From Rhizobium sp. AC27/96 (GTDB taxonomy: Bacteria; Pseudomonadota; Alphaproteobacteria; Rhizobiales; Rhizobiaceae), in NCBI RefSeq assembly GCF_001692325.1, contig NZ_LXKN01000018.1, positions 744,001 through 808,000 of the forward strand: a DNA stretch of 64,000 nt, written 5' to 3'. This document shows positions 16,914 to 26,251 of the stretch, piece after piece (positions within the stretch are counted from its first letter, which is position 1; each line of letters starts with the position of its first letter). The translations under genes were made by a program, and so were the position numbers. A model generated the notes under the pieces. The model saw nothing but the letters and a program-made list of their open reading frames with translations. It was not told the origin of the DNA and made no database searches.

Positions 16914-18541
16914 GGACCTCCCGCCTGGTTCGACACAACCGCGGAAGCGTCCGAGACAACAGCCGCATTGTGGACCGCATCGACATAGATACTGGGATCA
17001 CCCAGCGTACGGATGGTCGCTTCCATATATTGCATGACCGGGCCGGCCCAGATGGTCAGCGCCAGCGTCAGGGCAAGCAAGCCCATGACCGGCAATATCT
17101 CGATCACGAGCACACGCGGAACCGTGCCTTCAAGAGAACTCCAGAATGTGCGTATGCCGGCACGCGTCATCGAAATCAGTGCAGCAATACCCGAAAGGAT
17201 AACGAGGAAGATCAGCACCCAGACGGCAGCACTTGGCGGCACGCCGATCGCACCGGTCCCCATCATCGCCGACAGCATCGCGAATTTTGCGATAAAACCC
17301 GAAAGCGGCGGCAAGCCGGACAGCAATATTCCACAAGCTGCAAAGCAGATGCCGAGCATCGCCATGGTGCCGGGCATGGTGACGCCCTCGCCCTCCGCAG
17401 GCTCTTTCTCCTCGGCGTCGCCATAGGCTTCCATCGTGACCGCCAGGACGCTGGCGCCCGCATCCTGCCCGCGTTCGACAAGCTCGATCAGCATGAAGAA
17501 GGCACTGATCGTCAGCGTCGAGCTGACAAGATACATCAGAGCGCCGGCTGAGATGGAGCCGTCATTGATGCCGATCACCATCAACAAGGTTCCAGACGAG
17601 ACAAGCACCGAAAAGCCGGCCAGCCGGCCGAGCGCCTGCGATGCCAATACCCCGACGGTTCCGAAAATCAGCGTCGCCATGCCGCCATAGAGAAGCACGG
17701 AGGAGCCGAAACCGGCGGAAGGCCCTTCGCCAAAAAGAAGCATGGTCAACCGCAGGATGACATAGATCCCGAGCTTGCTCAGAATGGCAAATACGCCGGC
17801 GACCGGCGCGGATGCCGCGCTATAGGCCGTCGGCAGCCAGAAGCAGAGCGGCCACATGCCGGCCTTGATGAGGAAGGCGATGCCGAGCACGCCGGCCCCT
17901 GCCTGCATCAGCATGCGGCGGTCGGCGGACATTTCGGGAATGCGCACCGCCAGATCTGCCATGTTCAGCGTACCCGCCGTGCCATAGATCAGGCTCACAC
18001 CGATCAGGAAGAGCAGCGCTGCGGCAAGATTGACGGCGATATAGTGCAGGCCGGCCTTGACGCGAAGCGGACCGGATCCATGCAGCAGCAGGCCGTAGGA
18101 TGCGGCCAGCATCACCTCGAAGAAAACGAAGAGATTGAAGAGGTCGCCGGTCAGAAAGGCGCCGTTCACGCCCATGAGCAGCAGCTGGAACATGGTGTGG
18201 AAATGTGCGCCCACAGCATGCCAGCGCGCCAGCGAGAATATCAACGCGGCAAGAGCGACGATGGAGGTCAGTAACAGCATGAGCGCTGAAAGACTATCGA
18301 GCACCAGCACGATGCCGAAGGGCGCGCTCCAGTTGCCGAGCAGATAGGCACGCTCCTGGCCCGCCGATCCACCTTCAGCGCGAAAAAGTGCAAGCGTTAT
18401 TCCGACCAGCAGAAGCGTGGCCGCCAAACTGACAAGCGCCTTCCACGTCCGGTCGCGCTCGTCGATGAACAATAAAACAGCGGCAGCCACCAGCGGCAGC
18501 AGGATCGGCGCGATGATGAGATGATGCGACCAACCTGTCAC
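16910..18541 (-). CDS. mrpD: Mrp (Pha) cation/proton antiporter subunit D
   Basis: 543 residues, about fourteen transmembrane helices, homologous to NuoL/M/N of complex I. Motifs: MFQLLLMGVNGAFLTGDLFN, the NuoL-type segment MWPLCFWLPTAYSAASAPVA with the key lysine region AFLIKAG. It is a proton-path subunit. Start overlaps mrpC stop (ATGA). Slightly longer than Bacillus MrpD because of an acidic insertion near EAYGDAEEKEPAEGEG. Confidence 0.92.
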   Translation of the reverse strand: MTGWSHHLIIAPILLPLVAAAVLLFIDERDRTWKALVSLAATLLLVGITLALFRAEGGSAGQERAYLLGNWSAPFGIVLVLDSLSALMLLLTSIVALAALIFSLARWHAVGAHFHTMFQLLLMGVNGAFLTGDLFNLFVFFEVMLAASYGLLLHGSGPLRVKAGLHYIAVNLAAALLFLIGVSLIYGTAGTLNMADLAVRIPEMSADRRMLMQAGAGVLGIAFLIKAGMWPLCFWLPTAYSAASAPVAGVFAILSKLGIYVILRLTMLLFGEGPSAGFGSSVLLYGGMATLIFGTVGVLASQALGRLAGFSVLVSSGTLLMVIGINDGSISAGALMYLVSSTLTISAFFMLIELVERGQDAGASVLAVTMEAYGDAEEKEPAEGEGVTMPGTMAMLGICFAACGILLSGLPPLSGFIAKFAMLSAMMGTGAIGVPPSAAVWVLIFLVILSGIAALISMTRAGIRTFWSSLEGTVPRVLVIEILPVMGLLALTLALTIWAGPVMQYMEATIRTLGDPSIYVDAVHNAAVVSDASAVVSNQAGGP

Positions 18542-18876
18542 TTCCGGTCGCTCCTTCCGTCCACATGATCGGTGCCGGTCATGCCGCGCGAAGCAAGCAG
18601 CACGACGAGAAATAGAGCTGTCGTCGCAAAGCCGATGACGATCGCCGTCAGCACCAGCGCCTGCGGCACTGGATCGGCCAGTGCGGGCGCCGCGCTGCCG
18701 TCCGCCAGCACCGGCGGCATATTGGTCTTCACACCACCGACGCCAAATATGAAGAGATTAACGGCATAAGACAGCAGCGACAGGCCGATGATGACCTGGT
18801 AGGTGCGCGGACGCAGGATCAGCCAGACGCCGCAGGCCGTCATCACACCGATCGCAACGGACAAGATGAGTTCCAT
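18538..18876 (-). CDS. mrpC: Mrp (Pha) cation/proton antiporter subunit C
   Basis: 112 residues, three helices, NuoK-like: GVWLILRPRTYQVIIGLSLL, SYAVNLFIF, and DPVPQALVLTAIVIGFATTA. The start at 18876 shares one base with the phaAB stop (TGATG). Normal length. Confidence 0.92.
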   Translation of the reverse strand: MELILSVAIGVMTACGVWLILRPRTYQVIIGLSLLSYAVNLFIFGVGGVKTNMPPVLADGSAAPALADPVPQALVLTAIVIGFATTALFLVVLLASRGMTGTDHVDGRSDRK

Positions 18877-21764
18877 CAATCCCCCTTCGCCTTTTCCGCC
18901 TCGATGGTGCGGAGGCGATTTATGCGGATCGATTGGTGGGCGAGCGCAACGAGGATCAGAACCGTGGAGCCGACAACCAGCATGAAGACGCCGAGGTCGA
19001 ACAGCAGCGCGCTCGCAGCCGGCACCTTGCCGATCAAAGGCACGTCCAGATACTGGAAGTGCGATGTGAGGAAGGGATAGCCGAAGAACCAAGCGCCGAT
19101 ACCCGTCGCCGTTGCCACCAGCAGACCTGCCCCCATCCAGCGCAACGGCAGAATGCGGATACGGTCCTCCGCCCAGCGCGTGCCGCCTGCCAGATATTGC
19201 AGCAGGAACGCGATCGACAGCGTCAGGCCGGCCGAGAAGCCCCCACCGGGCAGATCATGCCCGCGCATGAAGATATAGGCCGAGAGCGTGATCACGAATG
19301 GGAACATCCATTGCATGATCACCGAAGGTACGAGAATATAGTCACGCACCGTATCTCCGGCCGAGCGCTCCGGCCGCTCCTCGTCGAAACGGTTCTGTAT
19401 TCTCTGCTGCTCGGGCATTTCCATGCTATCGGGTGCCGGGCGGAAACGGCGCAGCAGCGCATAGACAGTCAAGGCGACAATGCCGAGGACGGCGATTTCC
19501 CCCAGAGTGTCGAAGCCGCGGAAATCGACCAGGATGACATTGACGACATTGCGACCACCGCCCTTCGAATAGGCATTCTCGAGGAAATAATTGGCGATGG
19601 CGTCAGGCACCGGCATGGTCATGACGGCATAAGAGATGAACATCATGCCGACGCCGCAGACGACCGCAAGCGCAAGGTCGCGAAAGCGGCGGAAGCGGGC
19701 GCGGAAATCGACGGTATCATCGATCCCCTCCGTCCGCTTCGGCAGCCAGCGCAGTCCCAGCAGAATGAGAACCGTCGTGACGACCTCAACGAGTAGCTGT
19801 GTGATGGCAAGATCCGGTGCCGAAAGCCAGATGAAAGTCATGCAGACGATCAAACCGACGCCGCCGAGCATTACCAGCGCCGCCAGGCGGTGATATTTGG
19901 CAACGAAGGCAGTGCCGATAGCGAGGCAGATGCCGATCGCCCAGATCGATGCAAAGACAGGATCGGCGCCGGAAAAGGCAAAATGCGGCGCTTCGAAACC
20001 GGACAGATAGAGCGGCAGCAGGCCCGCCGCAAAGCCTGTCACAACCACCCAGCGAAGCTGGGGCTGCAGCTTGCGCGTGCCGATCCGCCGCTCGGCCACT
20101 CTGGCCCAATGCCAGGAGACCTCCACCAGAACGCGCTCGAATATGCGCTGGCCTCTCAGGCGCCGAAAAATCGGCGGTCCGTCTTCGCATCGCGAGAGAT
20201 AGTCCTTGAAGACGAAATAGAACACCGTCCCGCCGACGAGAGCGACCACGCTCATCAGAAGCGGCAGATTGAGCCCATGCCAAAGCGAGAGGCTGTATTC
20301 CGGCGTCTGCCCATGCAGAACGCTGACGACAGCCGCATGCAGGAACGGAGCAACCGAGAGAGCGGGGACGATGCCGACCACCAGGCAGACGACAACCAGA
20401 AGCTCGATCGGAAAACGCATCCAGCGCGGCGGCTCGTGCGGCTTGGCGATCGGCATATCGGTCGGTGCCGGCCCAAAGAATACCGTCTGGATGAAGCGCA
20501 AAGAATAGGCAACGCTGAACGCGCTCGCCAGAGTTGCCACATAGGGCAGTATCCGGTCGAGAATGGAATCGGCATGGGTCTCGATAGCCTCCGCGAAGAA
20601 CATTTCCTTCGACAGGAAGCCATTCAGCAGGGGAACGCCGGCCATGGCTGCGCTTGCGACTATGGCTAGCGCCCCGGTGAATGGCATGTAGCGGAACAGG
20701 CCGCTCAAGCGGCGCATATCACGCGTGCCGGTCTCATGATCGATAATGCCGGCAGCCATGAACAACGAGGCCTTGAAGGTCGCGTGGTTCACCATGTGGA
20801 AGATCGCCGCGACTGTTGCAAGCGGGCTGCCGAGGCTGAGCAAGGTGGTGATGAGGCCGAGATGACTGATCGTCGAATAGGCAAGCAGTCCCTTGAGGTC
20901 TTGCTGGAACATCGCGAAATAAGCGCCGAGCAGCAGGGTCGTGATACCGGCCGCGCCGACGATGTAGAACCATTCGTCCGTGCCCGCCAGAACCGGCCAG
21001 AACCGGGCAAGCAGAAAGACTCCGGCCTTCACCAGCGTGGCGGAATGCAGATAGGCCGAGACGGGCGTCGGCGCCGCCATGGCATTCGGCAGCCAGAAAT
21101 GGAAGGGAAACTGCGCGCTCTTCGTCAGCGCACCCAGCAGGATCAGCACCAGGGCCGGCGAATAGAGCGGATGATTGCGAATGATGTCGCCGGACGCCAG
21201 GATCTTGTCCAGATCATAGCTGCCGACAATGTGGCCAAGCAGGATCAGGCCGATCAACAGGCAGAAACCACCGATCCCGGTAATCGTCAGCGCCATGCGC
21301 GCGCCATCGCGGGCCGCGGCGCTGTTGTGCCAATAGCTGATCAGCAGGAAGGAAAAGATGCTCGTCAGCTCCCAGAAAATCGAGAGCAGGATGACATTGC
21401 CCGACAAGACGATGCCGAGCATCGCACCCATGAAGGCCAGCAGGAAAGAGAAGAACCGGGGAACAGGGTCTTCTTCCGACATATAGTATCGGGCATAGAC
21501 GATGACGAGAAAGCCGATAGCCGTGATGACGACGGAGAAAAGCCAGGAAAACCCGTCGAGCCGCAGCGTGAAATCAAGCCCGAGTTGCGGCAGCCATTCT
21601 ATGCTGTATCGCACCACGCCCCCATCCATGATGGCGGGGTAGAAGCTTGCGGCGATCAGAAGCGCCACGAAGGTCACTGTGCCAGCGATCCAGGCGGGAA
21701 CGCGTCGCGACTGCGTGCGCAGAAGGCATACGGATAAGAGACTTCCGATAAACGGCAGAGCCAA
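18876..21764 (-). CDS. mrpA: Fused Mrp antiporter subunits A and B (PhaAB)
   Basis: 962 residues. The first 800 or so are MrpA (NuoL-like): SILIS-type segment FSFLLISYWHNSAAARDGAR, SAQFPFHFWLPNAMAAPTPV, SATLVKAGVFLLARFWPVLA and the MBH-like C-terminal helices. The last 150 residues are an MrpB domain: FPFVITLSAYIFMRGHDLPG and GGFSAGLTLSIAFLLQYLAG. A/B fusion is typical of rhizobial PhaAB, needed for pH and K+ adaptation. It heads the operon A/B-C-D-E-F-G; an XRE-type regulator is divergent from it. Confidence 0.93.
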   Translation of the reverse strand: MALPFIGSLLSVCLLRTQSRRVPAWIAGTVTFVALLIAASFYPAIMDGGVVRYSIEWLPQLGLDFTLRLDGFSWLFSVVITAIGFLVIVYARYYMSEEDPVPRFFSFLLAFMGAMLGIVLSGNVILLSIFWELTSIFSFLLISYWHNSAAARDGARMALTITGIGGFCLLIGLILLGHIVGSYDLDKILASGDIIRNHPLYSPALVLILLGALTKSAQFPFHFWLPNAMAAPTPVSAYLHSATLVKAGVFLLARFWPVLAGTDEWFYIVGAAGITTLLLGAYFAMFQQDLKGLLAYSTISHLGLITTLLSLGSPLATVAAIFHMVNHATFKASLFMAAGIIDHETGTRDMRRLSGLFRYMPFTGALAIVASAAMAGVPLLNGFLSKEMFFAEAIETHADSILDRILPYVATLASAFSVAYSLRFIQTVFFGPAPTDMPIAKPHEPPRWMRFPIELLVVVCLVVGIVPALSVAPFLHAAVVSVLHGQTPEYSLSLWHGLNLPLLMSVVALVGGTVFYFVFKDYLSRCEDGPPIFRRLRGQRIFERVLVEVSWHWARVAERRIGTRKLQPQLRWVVVTGFAAGLLPLYLSGFEAPHFAFSGADPVFASIWAIGICLAIGTAFVAKYHRLAALVMLGGVGLIVCMTFIWLSAPDLAITQLLVEVVTTVLILLGLRWLPKRTEGIDDTVDFRARFRRFRDLALAVVCGVGMMFISYAVMTMPVPDAIANYFLENAYSKGGGRNVVNVILVDFRGFDTLGEIAVLGIVALTVYALLRRFRPAPDSMEMPEQQRIQNRFDEERPERSAGDTVRDYILVPSVIMQWMFPFVITLSAYIFMRGHDLPGGGFSAGLTLSIAFLLQYLAGGTRWAEDRIRILPLRWMGAGLLVATATGIGAWFFGYPFLTSHFQYLDVPLIGKVPAASALLFDLGVFMLVVGSTVLILVALAHQSIRINRLRTIEAEKAKGD

Positions 21765-21895
21765 AAGTACCAGGATAAGAGTAGGCCCGCTGGTTATCCC
21801 AAAACGTCGTTCCTTTCCTTGGCCGAATCACCGTGGCCGCCATGGCGGCAAACACCTCTAGCAAACCGGCGCAATATGCCCTATATGATAGATAT

Positions 21896-21910
21896 TGCCC
21901 AATATGGGCA
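21896..21910. promoter_or_regulatory. Palindrome before XRE gene, possible operator
   Basis: TGCCC-AATAT-GGGCA, perfect 5-base arms. The related run CAATATGCCC lies just upstream (21872-21881), so three ATAT/GCCC half-sites fall within 40 bases. It is between the divergent mrp operon and the XRE gene. Confidence 0.35.
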
Positions 21911-21935
21911 GCTTGGAGCCGCGCGTCAAGGTAAG

Positions 21936-22271
21936 ATGGCGATGATTTTAACACCAGCGCTCTGTCGCGCAGCCCGGGGCTTTCTCGACTGGACCCAGAC
22001 GGACCTTGCCGACCGATCCGGCGTGTCGCGTAGCACGATACGCGACTATGAGGGCGATCGCCACAGTCTGCACCGGGCAACGGAAGCGCAATTGCGATTG
22101 GCTCTGGAGACTGGTGGGATAGCCTTTTTCCGCATCGACGGACACGAGGTCGGAATCTGCTCCAAGATCCCCACCGCAGATGCGGCTGCGCCAGTGCATA
22201 CCGAAAGCTGCGAGATCTTGTCAGCCTCCGGCGATCAGGGCCAGACGACGACGCGCAAGCCCGGACGGTGA
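21936..22271 (+). CDS. XRE-family transcriptional regulator
   Basis: 111 residues. Helix-turn-helix: LTPALCRAARGFLDWTQTDL then ADRSGVSRSTIRDYEGD, common in alphaproteobacterial HTH_3 proteins, followed by ATEAQLRLALETGGIAFFRI. The ATG at 21936 follows GGTAAG; an upstream ATG at 21876 would put the palindrome inside the gene and is less likely. The C-terminal 40 residues are low-complexity. It may regulate itself and the divergent mrp operon (inference). Confidence 0.72.
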   Translation: MAMILTPALCRAARGFLDWTQTDLADRSGVSRSTIRDYEGDRHSLHRATEAQLRLALETGGIAFFRIDGHEVGICSKIPTADAAAPVHTESCEILSASGDQGQTTTRKPGR

Positions 22272-22466
22272 GCCACCGGCACCTAAGACAGCAATGGCTT
22301 TGCGACATCTGCGCCAGGCGGCTCCCGCAACCATTTCCAAGCGCGAAAAGCGCTTGTGACCTGGATGGCCCGCTCGCGAGAAGGTGAACGGACAGGCCCT
22401 CAAATCAGCCATATTTCGACCGATCACGGCATCCGCGCCGTACCCCCAGACGACCCGGAGAAGCAT

Positions 22467-23024
22467 ATGTCCGCCACTTTAGCGCCTGAAGAAGACGCGC
22501 CAAACACCCGATACCGACCATCGCAGCGGATCCTGCATTGGCTCATGGCTATCGTCATTCTTTCAGCCCTCGTCATCGGCCTCTACTGTTCGTATCTCGT
22601 GCCGAGCACGCCGCAACGCCAAGCCCTTCTCGATATACATAAATCACTTGGCATGACCGCACTCTTCCTCATCGCCATCCGCCTGCCGCTCAGGCTTTCG
22701 CTTGGCGAGCCCGCCTATCGGCAGCCGCTCGATGGCTTCAACCACTATGCTGCGCGCGGCGCGCATATCCTGCTCTACGCATTGATGATCCTGATGCCGC
22801 TGGCTGGCTACACCACCTCGGCCGCCGGCGGGCGTGATCTCCCCTGGTTTGGCCTCTTCGAATGGCCAAACCTGCTGCCGCTCGACAGGCCGCTGGCGAG
22901 AGCCGCCGCCGAAGTCCACAAATACGGCGCTTATTGCCTTTATGCGGTGGTGAGCCTGCATATTCTGGCTGCTCTCTGGCATCATTTCTTCCGGAAGGAT
23001 GAAGTGCTGCGACGCATGCTGTAG
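22467..23024 (+). CDS. Cytochrome b561 family protein
   Basis: 185 residues, four transmembrane helices. Haem-ligand histidines: H in QRILHWLMAIVI (helix 1), H in LDIHKSLGMT (helix 2), and H in AEVHKYGAYCLY and SLHILAALWHHFF in the last helices. The start at 22467 has CGGAGAAGC upstream. Di-haem inner-membrane protein that moves electrons, by family probably quinol/superoxide oxidoreduction. Confidence 0.87.
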   Translation: MSATLAPEEDAPNTRYRPSQRILHWLMAIVILSALVIGLYCSYLVPSTPQRQALLDIHKSLGMTALFLIAIRLPLRLSLGEPAYRQPLDGFNHYAARGAHILLYALMILMPLAGYTTSAAGGRDLPWFGLFEWPNLLPLDRPLARAAAEVHKYGAYCLYAVVSLHILAALWHHFFRKDEVLRRML

Positions 23025-23055
23025 CCGGATGATTGCCGAAACTGTGCGGACAGAA

Positions 23056-23937
23056 CTAGCGCATGTTGAGGCGCGAAAGGGTGAGGCGCGATTGCTCGCA
23101 TAGCGCCTCGTTTCGCCCGCCCCGATAATAGCTCAGCGCGATGACGGCGCCATAAAGCGCCCAGCCCTCGGCCCGCAGCCAATCGACATCACTCACGTCG
23201 CAGGTCACTCGAAAGGCTTGCCGCGCAGAGGGCTCCACCCAGGACCAGGCAGCCGCATAGTCCGCGGCCGGATCGCCCACAGCGCAAAGACCCCAGTCAA
23301 TCACGCCCGCGAGGCGTCCCTCTCTGGCAATCAGATTATCCGCCTTGAGGTCCCCATGCAGCCAGACCGGCGGACCTTGATACACGGTCGCGCACGCTTT
23401 CTGCCAAAGCCGCCGCGCAGCCTCTGCATCGATCTCGTCCGCCAGAATATCGATGGCCGGCAGCGTAACGGAAGACAAAGCCTCCAGCGCCACACCGCGG
23501 CGGTGATTGAGTTCGCCAGCATGCGGCGCTCCACGGATATCGACCCGATGCAGCGCTTTCAGAAAAGCCGCAAGTGCGAGCGCGGCCGCATCGGGCTCGG
23601 CAATAGCTTGTGGAGAGGCAATATCGCCGTCCATCCATTCGAAAATCCCGAAATCGCATTTCAGGCCGAAATCGGCACTCCCCCGGAACAGCAATCTCGG
23701 CACGTCGAGTGGGAGGTTTGTGAAACGGGGCAACCAATCGAGTTCTTTGGCGACGAGATTAGCCGCAGCTTCGCGGCGCGGAAGGCGCAGCAGCAACCGC
23801 TCTCCGATGCGATAGATCGCATTATCGGTACCCGAGGATATCAGCCGCCGAACGGGAAGATCGGCCCATTGCGGCGTCATTTCCCGCAGCAGGCGCCGGA
23901 TGGCGGTTTCTTCAGGCGCAATATCGTCGTTCATCAT
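23056..23937 (-). CDS. Aminoglycoside phosphotransferase-fold protein
   Basis: 293 residues. Kinase-like fold: YRIGERLLLRLPRREAAANL (nucleotide-binding lobe), catalytic loop VWLHGDLKADNLIAREGRLA and metal-binding GVIDWGLCAVGDPAADYAAA. All key Asp/Asn residues are intact. Natural substrate unknown; similarity does not establish antibiotic resistance. Two adjacent ATGs (23937, 23934) have no clear ribosome-binding site. Confidence 0.82.
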   Translation of the reverse strand: MMNDDIAPEETAIRRLLREMTPQWADLPVRRLISSGTDNAIYRIGERLLLRLPRREAAANLVAKELDWLPRFTNLPLDVPRLLFRGSADFGLKCDFGIFEWMDGDIASPQAIAEPDAAALALAAFLKALHRVDIRGAPHAGELNHRRGVALEALSSVTLPAIDILADEIDAEAARRLWQKACATVYQGPPVWLHGDLKADNLIAREGRLAGVIDWGLCAVGDPAADYAAAWSWVEPSARQAFRVTCDVSDVDWLRAEGWALYGAVIALSYYRGGRNEALCEQSRLTLSRLNMR

Positions 23938-23959
23938 AAAAGTCAGATAGCATATTTCA

Positions 23960-24457
23960 TCACCGTAGAAGCCCGACAACATCATCGGTTGAGCGCACAT
24001 CGCCAGAGCTACGGTAACGGAGATAGTGGGTAAAGCCATTCCTCGGCTCGTGCCGAAAGCCGATGGCGTCCCAGAATGCGGCCGCCTCAGCGCTATCGGT
24101 GTTCACCGTGATAATCGTCCCGCTCGGAACCGGCCGGTTCAAGATCGCCGCCGCCAATTGGCGGCCGAGGCCAAGTCGCCGGTACGCCGGACGCACAAAG
24201 AAGCGACGCATACGCATGGCGGAAGATATAACGGGATCGATCGTCATCCCGCCGATCCCCGCCAACTCGCCATTCACCCTGGCCGCCAACAGAGCTTCAT
24301 GTGTCCCGCTGAAACGCTGTTCACCGCTCTGCCACTCGGCACACAGTCGCTCCAAAAACCGTTTGCCCTCTGCAGCAGCATCCCGGCGCAGCACATCAAA
24401 ATCCGGCGGAAGATGTTCCGTCAGCTGCTCGAATTCGAGACCACGCAAGGCTTGCAT
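23960..24457 (-). CDS. GNAT-family N-acetyltransferase
   Basis: 165 residues. Acetyl-CoA binding motif A: MRRFFVRPAYRRLGLGRQLA followed by AAFWDAIGFRHE (motif B). The start at 24457 is chosen for GGAGAATGAGG upstream. Substrate unknown. Lies 22 bases upstream of the phosphotransferase-fold gene on the same strand. Confidence 0.85.
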   Translation of the reverse strand: MQALRGLEFEQLTEHLPPDFDVLRRDAAAEGKRFLERLCAEWQSGEQRFSGTHEALLAARVNGELAGIGGMTIDPVISSAMRMRRFFVRPAYRRLGLGRQLAAAILNRPVPSGTIITVNTDSAEAAAFWDAIGFRHEPRNGFTHYLRYRSSGDVRSTDDVVGLLR

Positions 24458-24496
24458 CCTCATTCTCCAGCGTTTCGGTCCAGCGGATCGAAAATG

Positions 24497-24883
24497 TCAA
24501 TCGTTTACGACGACAGACTGCGGCTCGCCGATCTCCACCGCATGACCGTCGGGATCGTGGAAACGGAAGACCCGCTGTCCCCATTCCTGCCGCTCGACGG
24601 GATGAATAAGCTCGACATGCGGCGCTATTCTCTCAAAGGCCGAATCCACATCGTCCTCCTCGAAATAGAGAAGGATGTTGCGGCGGCCATATGCCTCTAA
24701 AATTTCGGCCGATGTCTTCCAGACCGTCTGCTCGAGCACTTTTCCGTCATGAATCGCAAAGCCTGTCTCGAACAGAACGAAGCTCCCGAAATCACTCAGG
24801 ACTTTGAGCTCCATGACGTCGCGATAAAACATCTTTGAGCGCTCGATATCGCTGACGAAAGGGATCGGATTGATGAAGCGCAT
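24497..24883 (-). CDS. VOC (glyoxalase/bleomycin resistance) family protein
   Basis: 128 residues, one VOC domain pair: INPIPFVSDIERSKMFYRDV, then the second half ending VFRFHDPDGHAVEIGEP. This superfamily covers dioxygenases, lyases and binding proteins; the function here is unassigned. Possibly cotranscribed with the GNAT gene downstream. Confidence 0.82.
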   Translation of the reverse strand: MRFINPIPFVSDIERSKMFYRDVMELKVLSDFGSFVLFETGFAIHDGKVLEQTVWKTSAEILEAYGRRNILLYFEEDDVDSAFERIAPHVELIHPVERQEWGQRVFRFHDPDGHAVEIGEPQSVVVND

Positions 24884-24997
24884 TTCAAATCACTTTCGAA
24901 AAGTGCATCTACCACCATGTCACCGTTTCCAAATGCAGGGCTGATGTCAATTATTTGAGCTCGGCGATCTCAATAAGAACCTATGGAGGATCGAACA

Positions 24998-25501
24998 ATG
25001 ACGGATACTGCACGCACCATGATTGTCATGAACGCTGGAGATTCTCGCTTCCAATTGCGGGCTGGTGCACTGATCCGTTCCAACGGCCACATCCTCATTC
25101 ATCGGGCCGTTGGAGACCGGTTCTGGGTTCTGCCCGGCGGCCGGGTGGAGTTTCACGAGGCGAGCGCCGAAACGCTTGCGCGCGAGATCGAGGAAGAGAT
25201 TGGCTGTCCGGCAGCGATCGGTCCGCTGCGCTTCATCATCGAAAATTTCTTCGAATTCGCGGGAACGCGCGTACATGAACTCGGCTTCTATTATGAAGCG
25301 GAGCTGTCGCGGCCATTGCCCTTCCACGAGAACGAGATCGTGCATCGGATCAAGGACGGCAATGCGGAACTCGAATTTCGATGGGCATTGTCCACCCGAG
25401 CCGCCCTGGACCAGTTCGATCTGCAGCCCTTGCCTGTGCGAGACCTCATCGAAACCATGCCCGCCGGCATCCAACATCTCGTGCGGCGCGATGCTGTCTG
25501 A
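24998..25501 (+). CDS. Nudix hydrolase
   Basis: 167 residues. Full Nudix box: GGRVEFHEASAETLAREIEE followed by EIG, fitting GX5EX7REUXEEXGU. Preceded by FQLRAGALIRSNGHILIHRA. ATG at 24998 has GGAGG upstream and is preferred to the ATG at 24983. Substrate (nucleoside diphosphate derivative) unknown. Confidence 0.88.
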   Translation: MTDTARTMIVMNAGDSRFQLRAGALIRSNGHILIHRAVGDRFWVLPGGRVEFHEASAETLAREIEEEIGCPAAIGPLRFIIENFFEFAGTRVHELGFYYEAELSRPLPFHENEIVHRIKDGNAELEFRWALSTRAALDQFDLQPLPVRDLIETMPAGIQHLVRRDAV

Positions 25502-25606
25502 TTGTGCGATCAGTTGACCGCAAGCTGCAAAATGGGTTGGTTGCAGTATGGGTAGGCAATCCGCCCAATCATGTCACATCAAAGCCGGATCGCTCAGGTT
25601 GTTCAT

Positions 25607-26140
25607 ATGATGTCGCGCATCGTCATTCTGGGAAATGCTGGCGGCGGAAAATCCACGCTCGCGCGCAATATGGCCAAGCAACGCGGCCTTACCCATTTCG
25701 AAATCGACAAGCTCCTTTGGCGGGAAGGCTGGATCCAGGCGCCGATAGACGACTATTCCGAACAGCATCAGCGGGTCATATCCGAGGAAAGTTGGATCAT
25801 TGATGGGCTCGGGCATCGGGATTCGATACCTGCTCGCATAGATCGGGCGACTGAGATCATTCTCATCGACATGCCGCTCTGGATGCATTTCTGGCTCGCC
25901 GCTGAGAGGCAAATCGCGTGGCATTCGGGTACGCTACAGCATTCTCCCGGCGGCCTCTCAGTCATGCCGCCGACGCGAGATCTTTTCAGAACCATATCGG
26001 AAATCGACCAGGACTGGATGCCCGGCATTCGAGCCATGTGCGTGGCGGCAGAGAAAGCCGGCAAAAAGCTAGCTCGCATTTGCGACGTGGAGGAGCTGGA
26101 GATGTTTACGCAACGATCAGGCGTAGCCCAACGGCCCTGA
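25607..26140 (+). CDS. P-loop adenylate kinase-like protein (DNA topology modulation-like)
   Basis: 177 residues. Walker A GNAGGGKSTLARNMA at the N-terminus, then HFEIDKLLWREGW and WIIDGLGHRDSIPARIDRAT, as in the FlaR/topology-modulation kinase-like family. No adenylate-kinase lid is evident. Function unknown. The start among neighbouring ATGs is uncertain. Confidence 0.75.
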   Translation: MMSRIVILGNAGGGKSTLARNMAKQRGLTHFEIDKLLWREGWIQAPIDDYSEQHQRVISEESWIIDGLGHRDSIPARIDRATEIILIDMPLWMHFWLAAERQIAWHSGTLQHSPGGLSVMPPTRDLFRTISEIDQDWMPGIRAMCVAAEKAGKKLARICDVEELEMFTQRSGVAQRP

Positions 26141-26251
26141 AAGTCACATCAGACCGCAGGTGATAAACTCCCCCGGCAAAGCCAAATTGGTGACAGGCTG
26201 GCAGCAGTTCATCGCGCAGCCCGCGAATACATACCCTTCGCCGCCCCTCAC

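Noticed and set aside
23056..23937. Aminoglycoside resistance determinant
   Set aside because: Only the general kinase-like fold is shared; housekeeping small-molecule kinases of this family are common in rhizobia and there is no mobile context.
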